A stretch of DNA of 63,975 bases, from the NCBI RefSeq assembly GCF_016861605.1, contig NZ_BOLM01000015.1, positions 1-63,975 of the forward strand. The letters are read 5' to 3'. Shown one piece after another: positions 33,926 through 42,359 of this stretch (the first letter of the stretch is position 1; the number at the start of each line of letters is the position of its first letter). The notes beneath the pieces are model-generated. The model ran no database searches. It was not told the origin of the DNA and saw nothing but the letters and a program-made list of their open reading frames with translations. The translations under genes and the position numbers were made by a program. The stretch is from Levilactobacillus wangkuiensis. GTDB taxonomy: Bacteria; Bacillota; Bacilli; Lactobacillales; Lactobacillaceae.

Positions 33926-34463
33926 GTGAATCCCTCCAAATGAATAGAATCGTTGGTTCTTATTTTACGCCACTCGGTCCGGAAATAATGGAATAATTGT
34001 CTGCGAGTTTGGAAAAACTAATGTATAACCAATTTCCAGCGAATGGCTAGGCGTTCTAAAGCGATTAAATTGTGCAATATGAATAATAATGCTGATAAAA
34101 TGAATATAAATACAACTAGGCCAGAAGGAGACGCCCGGCAGGTATGTTCGTAAAAGTCCGTAACCTATCGGTGGATAATTGGTTGACTTGCAAAACTTTG
34201 TGCCCCCGTTACAGGCCGATATTTCGGGAATTGGCCCAGTTTATCACAAAGTAACGGGGGTGAACGGAAATGGTTGGGAATCCCAACCAACCCACTAAAA
34301 AATGTCGCCCCTTATTTAGAAACTTTCCAAAAAAGGTTGATTATTCATTCAATTGTGGTAACATATAAGTTGGTTCTACTAGATAGTTCGATAAATTGTT
34401 TAGGTGAACTTTGTTATGTTGTCTGTTATCGTTACTCAATCCAACGATAAGGAAGTGCTGAAT
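33926..34463 (+). other. Gene-poor stretch with a perfect long-range stem and a doubtful 36-residue ORF
   Basis: CCCCCGTTAC pairs perfectly with GTAACGGGGG (34203-34212 and 34251-34260). A 36-codon frame at 34144-34254, beginning MFVKVRNLSV, ends in the second arm. AAGGAGA lies upstream of it and TTGTGC/TGATAA-like boxes lie further up. The stem may be a regulatory RNA instead of a coding part. The next stretch is the leader of the Spx gene, with TTGATT and TAACAT as a possible promoter near 34336-34363. Confidence 0.3.
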
Positions 34464-34862
34464 ATGATTAATTTGTACATTGCACCAAGTAGCGCATCCA
34501 GTCGGAAAGCACGCGCTTGGCTGAAGGGACACGATATTGCTTTCAGTGAACGTAATATCAAGTCTAAGCCATTGAATGCTGCCGAAGTTAAACAGATTCT
34601 ACGTTTAACTGAAAACGGAAGTGAAGACATTATCTCCACGCGATCCAACGTGTTTAAGGAACTGCACGTTGATTTGGATAGTTTATCAGTTAGCCAATTA
34701 GTTGATCTCGTTGTGAAGTACCCTGACTTGATCAAGCGCCCAATCATCTTTGATGACAAGCGGCTTGAAGTGGGTTACAACGAAGAAGAGATTCGGCGGT
34801 TCTTGCCACGGGATGTTCGGACCGCAGAACTCCATCACTTGGAATCACAATTAAGCTCATAG
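34464..34862 (+). CDS. Spx/MgsR-family regulator lacking the CXXC redox switch
   Basis: The ATG at 34464, after AAGGAAG, gives 132 residues, the usual Spx length. SRKARAWL, ILRLTENG, RPIIFDDKRL and VGYNEEEIRRFLPR match Spx, which binds the RNA polymerase alpha subunit. Residues 10 and 13, normally the CXXC pair, are both serine (APSSASS). So the protein cannot sense thiol oxidation in the classical way and may be constitutively in one state or controlled by proteolysis. Lactobacilli carry several Spx paralogues. An in-frame upstream start at 34404 lacks a binding site. Confidence 0.9.
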   Translation: MINLYIAPSSASSRKARAWLKGHDIAFSERNIKSKPLNAAEVKQILRLTENGSEDIISTRSNVFKELHVDLDSLSVSQLVDLVVKYPDLIKRPIIFDDKRLEVGYNEEEIRRFLPRDVRTAELHHLESQLSS

Positions 34863-34970
34863 AATGGATCGATCAGTTCTCGGGGGAGTGCTGGTCGGTT
34901 TTTTATTGAAATTATTATAGACCACGTTCCGTTGGCCGTGTTTCACGGCTGGCGAAAAAATGTGGGACGA

Positions 34971-35019
34971 AAAGAAAAGCTGACTCGGAAATCTTAGTGA
35001 TTTCTTGGTCAGCTTTTTT
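34971..35019. terminator. Bidirectional intrinsic terminator
   Basis: AAAAGCTGAC...GGAAATC and GATTTC...GTCAGCTTTT form a stem of about 17 pairs with a TTAGT loop, an A-run before and a T-run after. It serves the Spx gene and the convergent ATP-cone gene. Confidence 0.85.
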
Positions 35020-35030
35020 GGTATTTGAAA

Positions 35031-35315
35031 TTAGTGACTCGCCTTTAAATAGCTTTGGGCCATATGCGCGTATCCCAGTTGTTCCAAGGTTTCCACGATG
35101 GTAGCGGTAATGGTTCCAGTCGCCACCACGTCAAAACCAGCCAATTGGGCGACGATTAAGCTCTCTACCCGGTGCACAACGGTTGGGTCGTTGGTCAGGC
35201 TAGTGAGGGCTGTATGGATCTTTTTGGAATTGAACGGAGCGTGTTTACCGTCCGGGTTTTCCACGGTAAGACCGCTTGGGTCCATCGTCGTTTGTGATCT
35301 TCTGATAACGTCCAT
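35031..35315 (-). CDS. Stand-alone ATP-cone domain protein
   Basis: With the ATG at 35315, after GGAGGG, the protein has 94 residues. From about residue 20 it resembles the ATP-cone (PF03477) found at the N-terminus of ribonucleotide reductases and in NrdR: PFNSKKIHTAL, then a helix with V-x-x-V-E-x-L, then TATIVETLEQLGY and AQSYLKA. There is no zinc ribbon as in NrdR and no reductase attached. It could be a free nucleotide-sensing module. It stands alone and has its own terminator. The domain call is by eye. Confidence 0.6.
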   Translation of the reverse strand: MDVIRRSQTTMDPSGLTVENPDGKHAPFNSKKIHTALTSLTNDPTVVHRVESLIVAQLAGFDVVATGTITATIVETLEQLGYAHMAQSYLKASH

Positions 35316-35496
35316 CGTCTCTTGCCCTCCTAGGTTTGCTGGCACTTCAGGTCATCGGTTATCACCAACTTAAAAAATGCCCGTACACCCATCTTACGAT
35401 GAATCCAGCAAAAAAACAACTAGATATGGGGGTAAAAATTAGCTTAATTCTACATATGGTAGTAAAACCACAGAGCGTGGTCGACCGTTTTTTCCG

Positions 35497-36426
35497 TTAG
35501 ATACCTTTAAGGGTTTCCTGGGCGTGAATCGCTTGGGCCAGGATGGCGTTCGTCGGTGCCGGCACGTTGAGTTGGGCGCCTAATTTAGCGACGTAGCCGT
35601 TGAGAAAGTCAATTTCGGTTGGCCGCCGATTGGCCATGTCCTGATGCATGGACGGGTAGTGCCCGCCATTGGTTTCCGGTGAAAATTGGGCGGCAATCAG
35701 GTCCGTCACGTCCGCGGCACTGAACTGAATTTTAGCCGCGTCGGCCACGGCTTGGAATTCGTTGAGCACGGCATCGTTTAGCGTCCGCCAGTTTGGTAGC
35801 GCGCCAAACTCGCCGATGTTGCAGTCGAACAGGGTGCAGTAGGTGTTGAGCACGCTGTTCAGACCGGCCTTTTTCCAGATGGCGGCCATGACGCTGGCGG
35901 CTTCACTGGCATGCAGTCCGGCGCCGTTCAGCGTGTCCAGGACGGCTGGTAGATTCGGAAAGGCGTCCGGCACGACGGCCTGCAGGGAAATACTCCCGGT
36001 TCCCGTCACCTTGATGTGGCCGGGCCCCGTCATGCCAGAGGACCAAACAGTCGTGCCGACCACGATTTGAGCCTTGGGTACGTGCCGTTCGATGGTCTCG
36101 ACGTTGCCAATCCCATTAGCTAGCGTCAACACGGCCGGCTGATTGCTGAGGACGTCGCCGAGGTCTTGCAGCATCTGGTCCATCTGCATGGCCTTAGTAA
36201 ACAGAATCACGAGGTCAAAATGGTCGGTCACATCTTGTGGCGTCATGGCCGTCATGGGATAAACGTGGTCAGCTCCGTCATCGGTGGTCACAATCAGCCC
36301 GTCGCGGTTAATCGCCGCCACGTGGTCGGCCCAGTTATCAATCAGGGTCACTTGGTTACCGGCGGCCTGTAGCTTCACGCCAAACCGACTCCCCATCGCT
36401 CCAGCACCCGCAATCGCAATTTTCAT
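35497..36426 (-). CDS. Ketopantoate reductase family (ApbA/PanE) protein
   Basis: The protein has 309 residues. The NADP-binding loop IAGAGAMGSRFG starts near residue 4, and the ApbA C-terminal helical domain follows with the KAGLNSVLN segment holding the catalytic lysine. It reduces 2-dehydropantoate or a related 2-oxoacid with NADPH. No other pantothenate genes are nearby, so a different 2-oxoacid is possible. The ATG at 36426 follows AAGGAGC at 9 bases. Confidence 0.85.
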   Translation of the reverse strand: MKIAIAGAGAMGSRFGVKLQAAGNQVTLIDNWADHVAAINRDGLIVTTDDGADHVYPMTAMTPQDVTDHFDLVILFTKAMQMDQMLQDLGDVLSNQPAVLTLANGIGNVETIERHVPKAQIVVGTTVWSSGMTGPGHIKVTGTGSISLQAVVPDAFPNLPAVLDTLNGAGLHASEAASVMAAIWKKAGLNSVLNTYCTLFDCNIGEFGALPNWRTLNDAVLNEFQAVADAAKIQFSAADVTDLIAAQFSPETNGGHYPSMHQDMANRRPTEIDFLNGYVAKLGAQLNVPAPTNAILAQAIHAQETLKGI

Positions 36427-36753
36427 GGAAAACACGCTCCTTGGTTATTAGTAAATTTATGTTGGGACCACTGGCGGTTAAGCTAACCAACCAATGTGGC
36501 ACCAACATATAGTGGATAACTGTAGTTTAGCAGTTTTCCGAGGGTTTGTGGTGTGGGAGCGGCTTTAGATAGAGGAAGAGGCTGCAGAGCGAGGGGAGCT
36601 GGCGGCTTTGGAGAGAGTAGATTTAGAGATGTTAATTTAAGCGGTTGAAGGAATGCGAGACCAATCTAAGTCAATGTGTCAGTGACTAAGGCAGAGTTCA
36701 AAAATGACTGTCAATTCAAGCTGTCGTTGCGGGTCAAACCAGTGTCAGCCGCA

Positions 36754-37011
36754 GGGATGGTGAAAATGGGCCAGCGTGGCCAGTGTGAGTGACCAGAGGC
36801 GGATCAAAGTGCCCAGCTGTGTCGGTGGTCTTGGCTGGCGTTTCGTGCCAGCCTAGCCCACGGGACGACCTTTGAGACCGGTTCTCAGGCTCAAAGTCGA
36901 GGTGGAAGCCTGGCCCTTAGGCTGGAACCGACCCCATAGCAGGGCACTTTGAATCCGCCGTCGGGAACGACAGAACGCACCCACAGCGCCACGGCCCATT
37001 TTCACCATCCC
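36754..37011 (-). repeat. Type B folded repeat, copy B6
   Basis: The 19-bp closing stem GGGATGGTGAAAATGGGCC pairs perfectly with its partner at 36993-37011. CAAAGTGCCC/GGGCACTTTG, the GGCTGGC/GCCAGCC hairpin and CTTTGAG/CTCAAAG are clear. The adjoining bases read, on the minus strand, TGCGGCTGACACTGGTTT, the conserved tail. It lies between the divergent ApbA-type and S9 peptidase genes. The rest of 36427-37145 has no other feature I can support. Confidence 0.88.
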
Positions 37012-37145
37012 GGAGACGAAGGCAAACAAGTTTTACCCGCAAACGAGTAGATTGGTAATTGACATCCGCCGGGCACTAGGCTAACATGAAAGCCAATCAT
37101 TAAATGAGAAAATAATGAGAAAATTTATAATTAGGAGCGATGCGT

Positions 37146-39116
37146 ATGCCAAAAGGTGTCAGTGCACAAGATCTTTTCAAATTAAAATCGGTGGCCCAGC
37201 CGTTAGCCGCTGCCGGCCAAGTCTTTTTCGTTGAAAATAGGATTGATGAGGCTGCCAATGATTATCGCGCGCAGCTCAAACGTGTTGACGCCGCTGGTCA
37301 TACTCAGACGGTCGGCGCCAATGGCAAGCTCAACGTACAGCCGGCAGTCGCTGGTGCGCAGCTCTTTTACGCGGCAACGGTTGGCGATGCGAAGGCCCAA
37401 CTGTTCCAAGTGGCTTTAGCGGGTGGCGAGGCCAAGTTGGTCACGCCGACCACGCCGAACGAGGCCGTGAATACGGTTATCGCCTCGGCGGATGGCACTA
37501 GTGTCTTCTTTAAAACAACAGAAACGGCTGAACAGCCTAAGTTACCAAGTCCCCAAGCCTTCCCGCAAACGCGGCACGTGGATAAGCTCATCAACAAGGC
37601 CGATGGCTACGGCTGGTTGCCACTAGATGTGACCTACCGTTTACGTCGACTCGAAGTCGCCACTGGCGAGGTCACTGAAGTTTGCCAACAAGGCTTCGAT
37701 TTTAGTTTGACCTCCGTCAGTGATAATGGCCGCTACGTCACGGTTTTGCAGGATGATGATCCCGCCGACGAACGGAATTTTGCGCATGGCGCCTATAGTT
37801 TGGATACCCAGACCGGCGCAACCGTTGACTTGACCGCTAGCCTCGCCCATGGGCATTTTGAGGATGCCACGTTCGCGCCCGATGGGGTTCACGTGGCCCT
37901 GATTGGTGACGACGGTCAGGCCGGCCGGCATACCGTGGCGACCCTGTACCTGGGCAACCGCGAAACGGGTGAGCTGACCGACGTGACGCCGGACTTACAA
38001 GCCGACCTGGCGCCTGAATTTGCCGGCGACTTCGTGCAACAGGCTGGCGGTAAATTGGTCCGTTGGCTCAGTGCCGACCAATTTGTCTTCGCCGCTTGTT
38101 TCCACGCCCATAGTCAACTCTACGTGGGGGATGCCAATGGCGTGAAATTGGTGGATGACACCGCGCGTCAGATTGTGGACTTCACCGTGGTCGACGAACA
38201 GACCGTTGCGTTAGCCGTGTCCTACCAAGACAAGCCGAGTGAATTAGTGACGTTAAACGTGGCGACCGGCCAAGAGGCCGTCAATTACGATCCCAACGCC
38301 GCTTACGAAGATACACATGAATTTGCTCATCCACAGCACTTTGACTTCGAATCCGAGGATGGTCAAGCGCTAGAAGGCTGGTATTTACCAGCGCAAACGA
38401 CTGCGCCTAAGGAACCCGTCCTGTTGTACGTTCACGGGGGGCCGCACGCCAACTATGGCGAAACGTTCTTCTATGAATTTCAAGTGCACGCCAGCCGTGG
38501 CTTCGGGGTAGTCTTCTTTAATCCCCGGGGGTCAACCAGTTATGGTCAGGCGTTTGAAAGCAACGTGAACGGGCACTACGGCGAGGATGACTTCAACGAT
38601 GTGATGACCGGCCTCGACGTGGCGCTCGAGAAGTTCCCACAATTAGATGCGGACCGACAATACATTGCCGGCGGGTCATACGGTGGTTTCATGACGACCT
38701 GGGCTGTGGGACACACCAAGCGCTTTGCCGCCGCGGTATCGCAACGGGCCGTCACCAACTGGATCAGTTTATTCGGGACCAGTGATATCGGTTTTTACTT
38801 TAATCCAGAAGAACTGGACGTCGACCTCTTTGCCGAGGGCGGGGCGGAATCCTACTGGAAACAGTCACCGCTGGCCTACGCGCAAAATGTTACGACGCCC
38901 ATTCGCTTACTCCACGGCGAGTGGGATATGCGGTGTCCAATCAGCCAGTCGGAAGAATTCTTCACCGCGGTCAAACGCAACGGGGTCGACGCCGACATGG
39001 TTCGCTACCCACAAAGCTTCCACGGTATTTCCCGTGGCGGCCTGCCAAACTTACGGGTCCAACGGTTAGACGACATGACCGAATGGTTCACTGCGCATCC
39101 CTCTGTTCAAAAATAA
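37146..39116 (+). CDS. S9-family prolyl oligopeptidase/acylaminoacyl peptidase
   Basis: The serine peptidase has 656 residues. The N-terminal part is a beta-propeller (to about residue 400); the C-terminal alpha/beta hydrolase domain has the nucleophile motif GGSYGGF and the catalytic His in SFHGISRGG, with the Asp in HGEWDMR. It is cytoplasmic and cleaves peptides after uptake. The ATG at 37146 lies 8 bases after TAGGAG; an ATG at 37140 is too close to the site. Its mRNA is followed by a type C folded repeat and a strong terminator. Confidence 0.9.
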   Translation: MPKGVSAQDLFKLKSVAQPLAAAGQVFFVENRIDEAANDYRAQLKRVDAAGHTQTVGANGKLNVQPAVAGAQLFYAATVGDAKAQLFQVALAGGEAKLVTPTTPNEAVNTVIASADGTSVFFKTTETAEQPKLPSPQAFPQTRHVDKLINKADGYGWLPLDVTYRLRRLEVATGEVTEVCQQGFDFSLTSVSDNGRYVTVLQDDDPADERNFAHGAYSLDTQTGATVDLTASLAHGHFEDATFAPDGVHVALIGDDGQAGRHTVATLYLGNRETGELTDVTPDLQADLAPEFAGDFVQQAGGKLVRWLSADQFVFAACFHAHSQLYVGDANGVKLVDDTARQIVDFTVVDEQTVALAVSYQDKPSELVTLNVATGQEAVNYDPNAAYEDTHEFAHPQHFDFESEDGQALEGWYLPAQTTAPKEPVLLYVHGGPHANYGETFFYEFQVHASRGFGVVFFNPRGSTSYGQAFESNVNGHYGEDDFNDVMTGLDVALEKFPQLDADRQYIAGGSYGGFMTTWAVGHTKRFAAAVSQRAVTNWISLFGTSDIGFYFNPEELDVDLFAEGGAESYWKQSPLAYAQNVTTPIRLLHGEWDMRCPISQSEEFFTAVKRNGVDADMVRYPQSFHGISRGGLPNLRVQRLDDMTEWFTAHPSVQK

Positions 39117-39165
39117 CTTAAGACTAACTGACAGAGGATGAATACCAGGATGTTAGCGTGATATT

Positions 39166-39349
39166 GGTCACCTGCGGCTTCCAGGGTTCCACCCGCTGTG
39201 GGGTCGGTTCCAGCCGAAGGGCGGGCTTCCACCTCGCTTGGCAGCCACGAAAAGCGCGTGTCTCCCAAGTCGTCCCATGCGGTAAACGACCAAAGAATAG
39301 TCGTTAACACCATCGACACAGCTGGTTCCACCTTGGTTTCCTCCGGTTA
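39166..39349 (+). repeat. Type C folded repeat, copy C1
   Basis: It has the type B core: the CCGCTGTGGGG segment, GGTTCCAGCC/GGGCTTCCACC, CTTGG/CCAAG in place of CTTTGAG/CTCAAAG, a GGTAAACGAC/GTCGTTAACACC hairpin and GACACAGC. The usual outer stem is missing. Instead CCTGCGG and CCTCCGG frame the ends, in swapped order compared with types A and B. It starts 50 bases after the S9 peptidase stop and precedes a terminator. Confidence 0.75.
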
Positions 39350-39379
39350 AGATTGATTGTTATTTAGATAATTATTCAT

Positions 39380-39419
39380 AAAGGCACCACCACGGATTCG
39401 TCTGTGGTGGTGCCTTTTA
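39380..39419 (+). terminator. Intrinsic terminator
   Basis: AAAGGCACCACCAC and GTGGTGGTGCCTTT form a perfect 14-bp stem followed by T-rich sequence. It ends the peptidase transcript after repeat C1. Confidence 0.88.
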
Positions 39420-39499
39420 ATGTACTATGAATCACTGTGGTGGTAGTTAGCTAAGCAGGCAATCTATGGTTACGAGCCAGACGGGTGTTCAGCCGCCGG

Positions 39500-39752
39500 A
39501 CTGGTGAAAATGTTTTCGCAAGAGTTAGTGACCAGAGGTGGGTCAAAGTGACCGGCTGTGTCGACGGTCTTGACTGAGTGGGCTGCTCAGTCTAGAGCGT
39601 GGAACGACCTTGGAGACTCGCGAACTTTAGCGAGGCTTCAAGGCGAGGCGGAAGACCGCTCCTCAGGCTGGAGCCGGGTCCCACAGCAGGGCACTTTGAA
39701 CCCACCGGCGGGAACGAGACATTTCGCACGATGTCGGTTCATTTTCACCAGT
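39500..39752 (-). repeat. Type B folded repeat, copy B7
   Basis: ACTGGTGAAAATG closes with CATTTTCACCAGT. The stem CCTTGGAG/CTTCAAGG replaces CTTTGAG/CTCAAAG, and GACTGAG/CTCAGTC forms another hairpin. It lies 125 bases before the flippase start and is probably in its leader. Confidence 0.85.
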
Positions 39753-39877
39753 TCAGTAGGACTGACAACCCGGTTTGGCTCGTACCCGATGGATTGGTTA
39801 TGTACAGCCGGGGATGAGAGGCGTATCCTAGCAGGTGATGCTTTTTTCTTAGAAATGAATTGGTGAGTGCACTATAT

Positions 39878-41488
39878 ATGGATAAAAAAATAATTTCAGG
39901 ATCATTTTGGCTCTCGTTTGGGAGCATTTTTTCACGGGTGCTGGGGGTTGTTTACCTGATTCCCTGGTTGGCGATGATTGGGTCGCCCGCGAACCAAACT
40001 GTGGCTCAGGCGCTGTTTAACACAGCCTATACGCCCTATGCGTTGTTCATTGCGTTAGGGACGGCGGGGTTTCCGTCGGCGATTGCCCGGCGGGTGGCGT
40101 TTTTCAATGGTGAGGATAGCTTCATTAACTCCAAACACATTGCGTTTGCTGGATTTGGCTTCATGGTGCTTTCCGGGATCATCTGTGGGGGCCTGCTGTA
40201 CGGACTCGCGCCGGTGCTAGCTGCCAACAGTCCCGTGAGTTCGGTGGCCAATGCTACGATAGCGATTCGCTGTCTGGTACCGGCAATCGTGATTTTGCCC
40301 TCGATGAGTATTTTACGGGGCTGGTTCCAGGGAAATGGGGACCTCAAACCGTTTGGGATTTCACAGTTGTGGGAACAGTTCATCCGAATCATCGTGATTT
40401 TGGGTGGCACCTACCTGTTGATTGAAGTCTGGCACCAAAGCTACGTTCAAGCCGTCTTCATCAGTGTTGCCGCGGCGTTTGTCGGGGCGATTGCCAGTTA
40501 CCTGTACCTGCTGGGCCACCTGTGGCGCCAACGGGGCACGTATCGGCGGTTAACGGCACAGAGCCAGACCGGGAAGCAACATGCCGCTGGTCAGCTGTTA
40601 AAAATGATTGGGTACGAATCGATTCCCTTTGTGATTGTCGGGTCTGGGATTACCCTCAGTCAATTAGTGGATCAGTTGTTCTTTAAGCAAATTATGCAGG
40701 GCCTGCTCCATCAGTCGGCGGCGATGACCCAGTATGTGTTCACGATTTTCTCGGCCAACCCCAACAAGATTACCACGGTAATTGTTTCGTTGGCGATGGC
40801 GGTGGCGGAAACGTCCTTACCGTTGTTGGCCGGTAAACTCGGGAACATTAAGGAGAACCGTCCGCAAATTGGGGCGCTGTTAACGAATAATTTCCAGCTG
40901 TTAACGTTTGTGCTGTTACCACTAGTGATTTTGGTCAGCGTCTTTGCCTACCCAACCTACGGCATCTTCTTTAACTTCGATGGGGCCGGGGCCACGTACC
41001 TGGTCGCCAACGTTTGGCAGAGCCTGGTGTTAGGGCTGGCGTTGGACCTCCTGACGGTGCTACAGGCGCTGCGGATGAGTAAGAAGGCCACGACCTACCT
41101 ATTGACGGGCTTGGGCATTAAAATTGTCCTTCAACTGCCAATGGTTTACTGTTTCCAAGGCTACGGGGCGCTGTTGACCACGGCGATTGCCTTTGGCTGG
41201 ATCACGGTCGTTAGCTGGCGTTTGATTCGCCGGAGCTACGCGGTCAAGCTGCGGGCTATCGGACCGATTGCGCGGTTAAATCTGGTCTTTGCGGTCGTCG
41301 CCACGATTCTGGTCGACGGTTGCCAGTGGTTGATTGGGAATTTCTTCTTCACCAGTAAGTTACTGGCGATGGGTTACGTCGGCGTCCTGGGACTGATCAC
41401 GTTAGGCCTCTATCTGTGGTTGGCTAACCGGTTAGGCGTGTCAGAATTGATTTTCAAGCGACCAATAAAATTAGAATTACATCGTTAA
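39878..41488 (+). CDS. Polysaccharide/lipid II flippase-like protein of the MATE/MOP superfamily
   Basis: The protein has 536 residues and about fourteen membrane helices. The start KIISGSFWLSFGSIFSRVLG is typical of the SpoVB/YtgP/MurJ-like branch of the MOP flippases of Firmicutes, which move lipid-linked cell wall or polysaccharide units. The ATG at 39878 gives this N-terminus; GGTGAG lies 12 bases upstream, a rather long spacing. Single gene with its own terminator. Confidence 0.85.
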   Translation: MDKKIISGSFWLSFGSIFSRVLGVVYLIPWLAMIGSPANQTVAQALFNTAYTPYALFIALGTAGFPSAIARRVAFFNGEDSFINSKHIAFAGFGFMVLSGIICGGLLYGLAPVLAANSPVSSVANATIAIRCLVPAIVILPSMSILRGWFQGNGDLKPFGISQLWEQFIRIIVILGGTYLLIEVWHQSYVQAVFISVAAAFVGAIASYLYLLGHLWRQRGTYRRLTAQSQTGKQHAAGQLLKMIGYESIPFVIVGSGITLSQLVDQLFFKQIMQGLLHQSAAMTQYVFTIFSANPNKITTVIVSLAMAVAETSLPLLAGKLGNIKENRPQIGALLTNNFQLLTFVLLPLVILVSVFAYPTYGIFFNFDGAGATYLVANVWQSLVLGLALDLLTVLQALRMSKKATTYLLTGLGIKIVLQLPMVYCFQGYGALLTTAIAFGWITVVSWRLIRRSYAVKLRAIGPIARLNLVFAVVATILVDGCQWLIGNFFFTSKLLAMGYVGVLGLITLGLYLWLANRLGVSELIFKRPIKLELHR

Positions 41489-41490
41489 CA

Positions 41491-41519
41491 AGGTTTGGCT
41501 ACTGGCCAAGCCTTTTTTC
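41491..41519 (+). terminator. Intrinsic terminator of the flippase gene
   Basis: AAGGTTTGGC and GCCAAGCCTT form a stem followed by six T, starting 2 bases after the stop. Confidence 0.85.
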
Positions 41520-41681
41520 GTGCGACAAGTGATGAATGCTGATAACGTAGGATTCGCAACCACTTTCGCAACGATTACGGGCGCAACTAGCCCGGGCAAA
41601 GTGCGGCTTGTTCGCTTTTGTTTGCTAGGCAGCCCGGCTGAACTTGGGTATGATGAGGATAGTCTAAGAGGGGATGAGAAT

Positions 41682-42059
41682 ATGGAAAATCGGTTTAGTC
41701 AGCAGTTGGGGAAACTTCGGCGACAACGGCAATTGTCACAAGAACAGTTAGCGAGCCAGTTATTTGTTTCCCGGCAGTCAATTTCCAAGTGGGAGCAGGG
41801 GGAAACGTCGCCGGATTTAGATATGCTAGTGAAGTTGGCCAATTTGTTACAAGTTGACCTGAATGAATTAATTGGTGGTGAGCAGCCCCAACCGGCAGCG
41901 CAGACAACGACGGTCGAACATGAGGGGCCGCGTGATTACTTGCGGCGATGGAACGGTCGGCCGATGAATGGCTGGGAATTTCTAGCCGGTTACTGGTGGT
42001 TGCTGTTTCCATTGATTGGGTCGATTGGTTGGGCGTTGCGGGTAATTACCGGCCATTGA
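41682..42059 (+). CDS. XRE-family regulator with a C-terminal membrane helix
   Basis: The protein has 125 residues. The helix-turn-helix (LRRQRQLSQEQLASQLFVSRQSISKWEQGETSPD) is followed by a linker and a hydrophobic C-terminal segment (WEFLAGYWWLLFPLIGSIGWAL), so it may be a membrane-tethered regulator. The ATG at 41682 follows AAGAGGGG; an in-frame ATG at 41520 lacks a binding site. It has its own terminator. The target is unknown. Confidence 0.82.
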   Translation: MENRFSQQLGKLRRQRQLSQEQLASQLFVSRQSISKWEQGETSPDLDMLVKLANLLQVDLNELIGGEQPQPAAQTTTVEHEGPRDYLRRWNGRPMNGWEFLAGYWWLLFPLIGSIGWALRVITGH

Positions 42060-42112
42060 TGGCGTTGGCAGGTATAAGTCGTGTAAATATAGTAAGATAT
42101 CTAGGTGAATAA

Positions 42113-42174
42113 ACCCCTTAAAGGTTTGCGGACGAAGGATTTTAAGCCATCCGGTAACTTTTAAGGGGATTTTT
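42113..42174 (+). terminator. Intrinsic terminator
   Basis: CCCCTTAAA and TTTAAGGGG enclose a longer stem, followed by ATTTTTG. It ends the XRE transcript, just before the IS element. Confidence 0.8.
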
Positions 42175-42359
42175 GTGTGTGGTGAATAAACTGGTGGAAG
42201 GTGGTGAAGGTATGGATATTGATCATTAAGGACTAAGCAGGAAACCTGCGATTTCAATCGCGGGATGAATGCTAGAACTTAACACTTTCTAAAACGTGTG
42301 TTCCCCTATTGAGTGACCAAACATGGTATACTTAGACCAATCTTCAGGGGAGGTAGATA

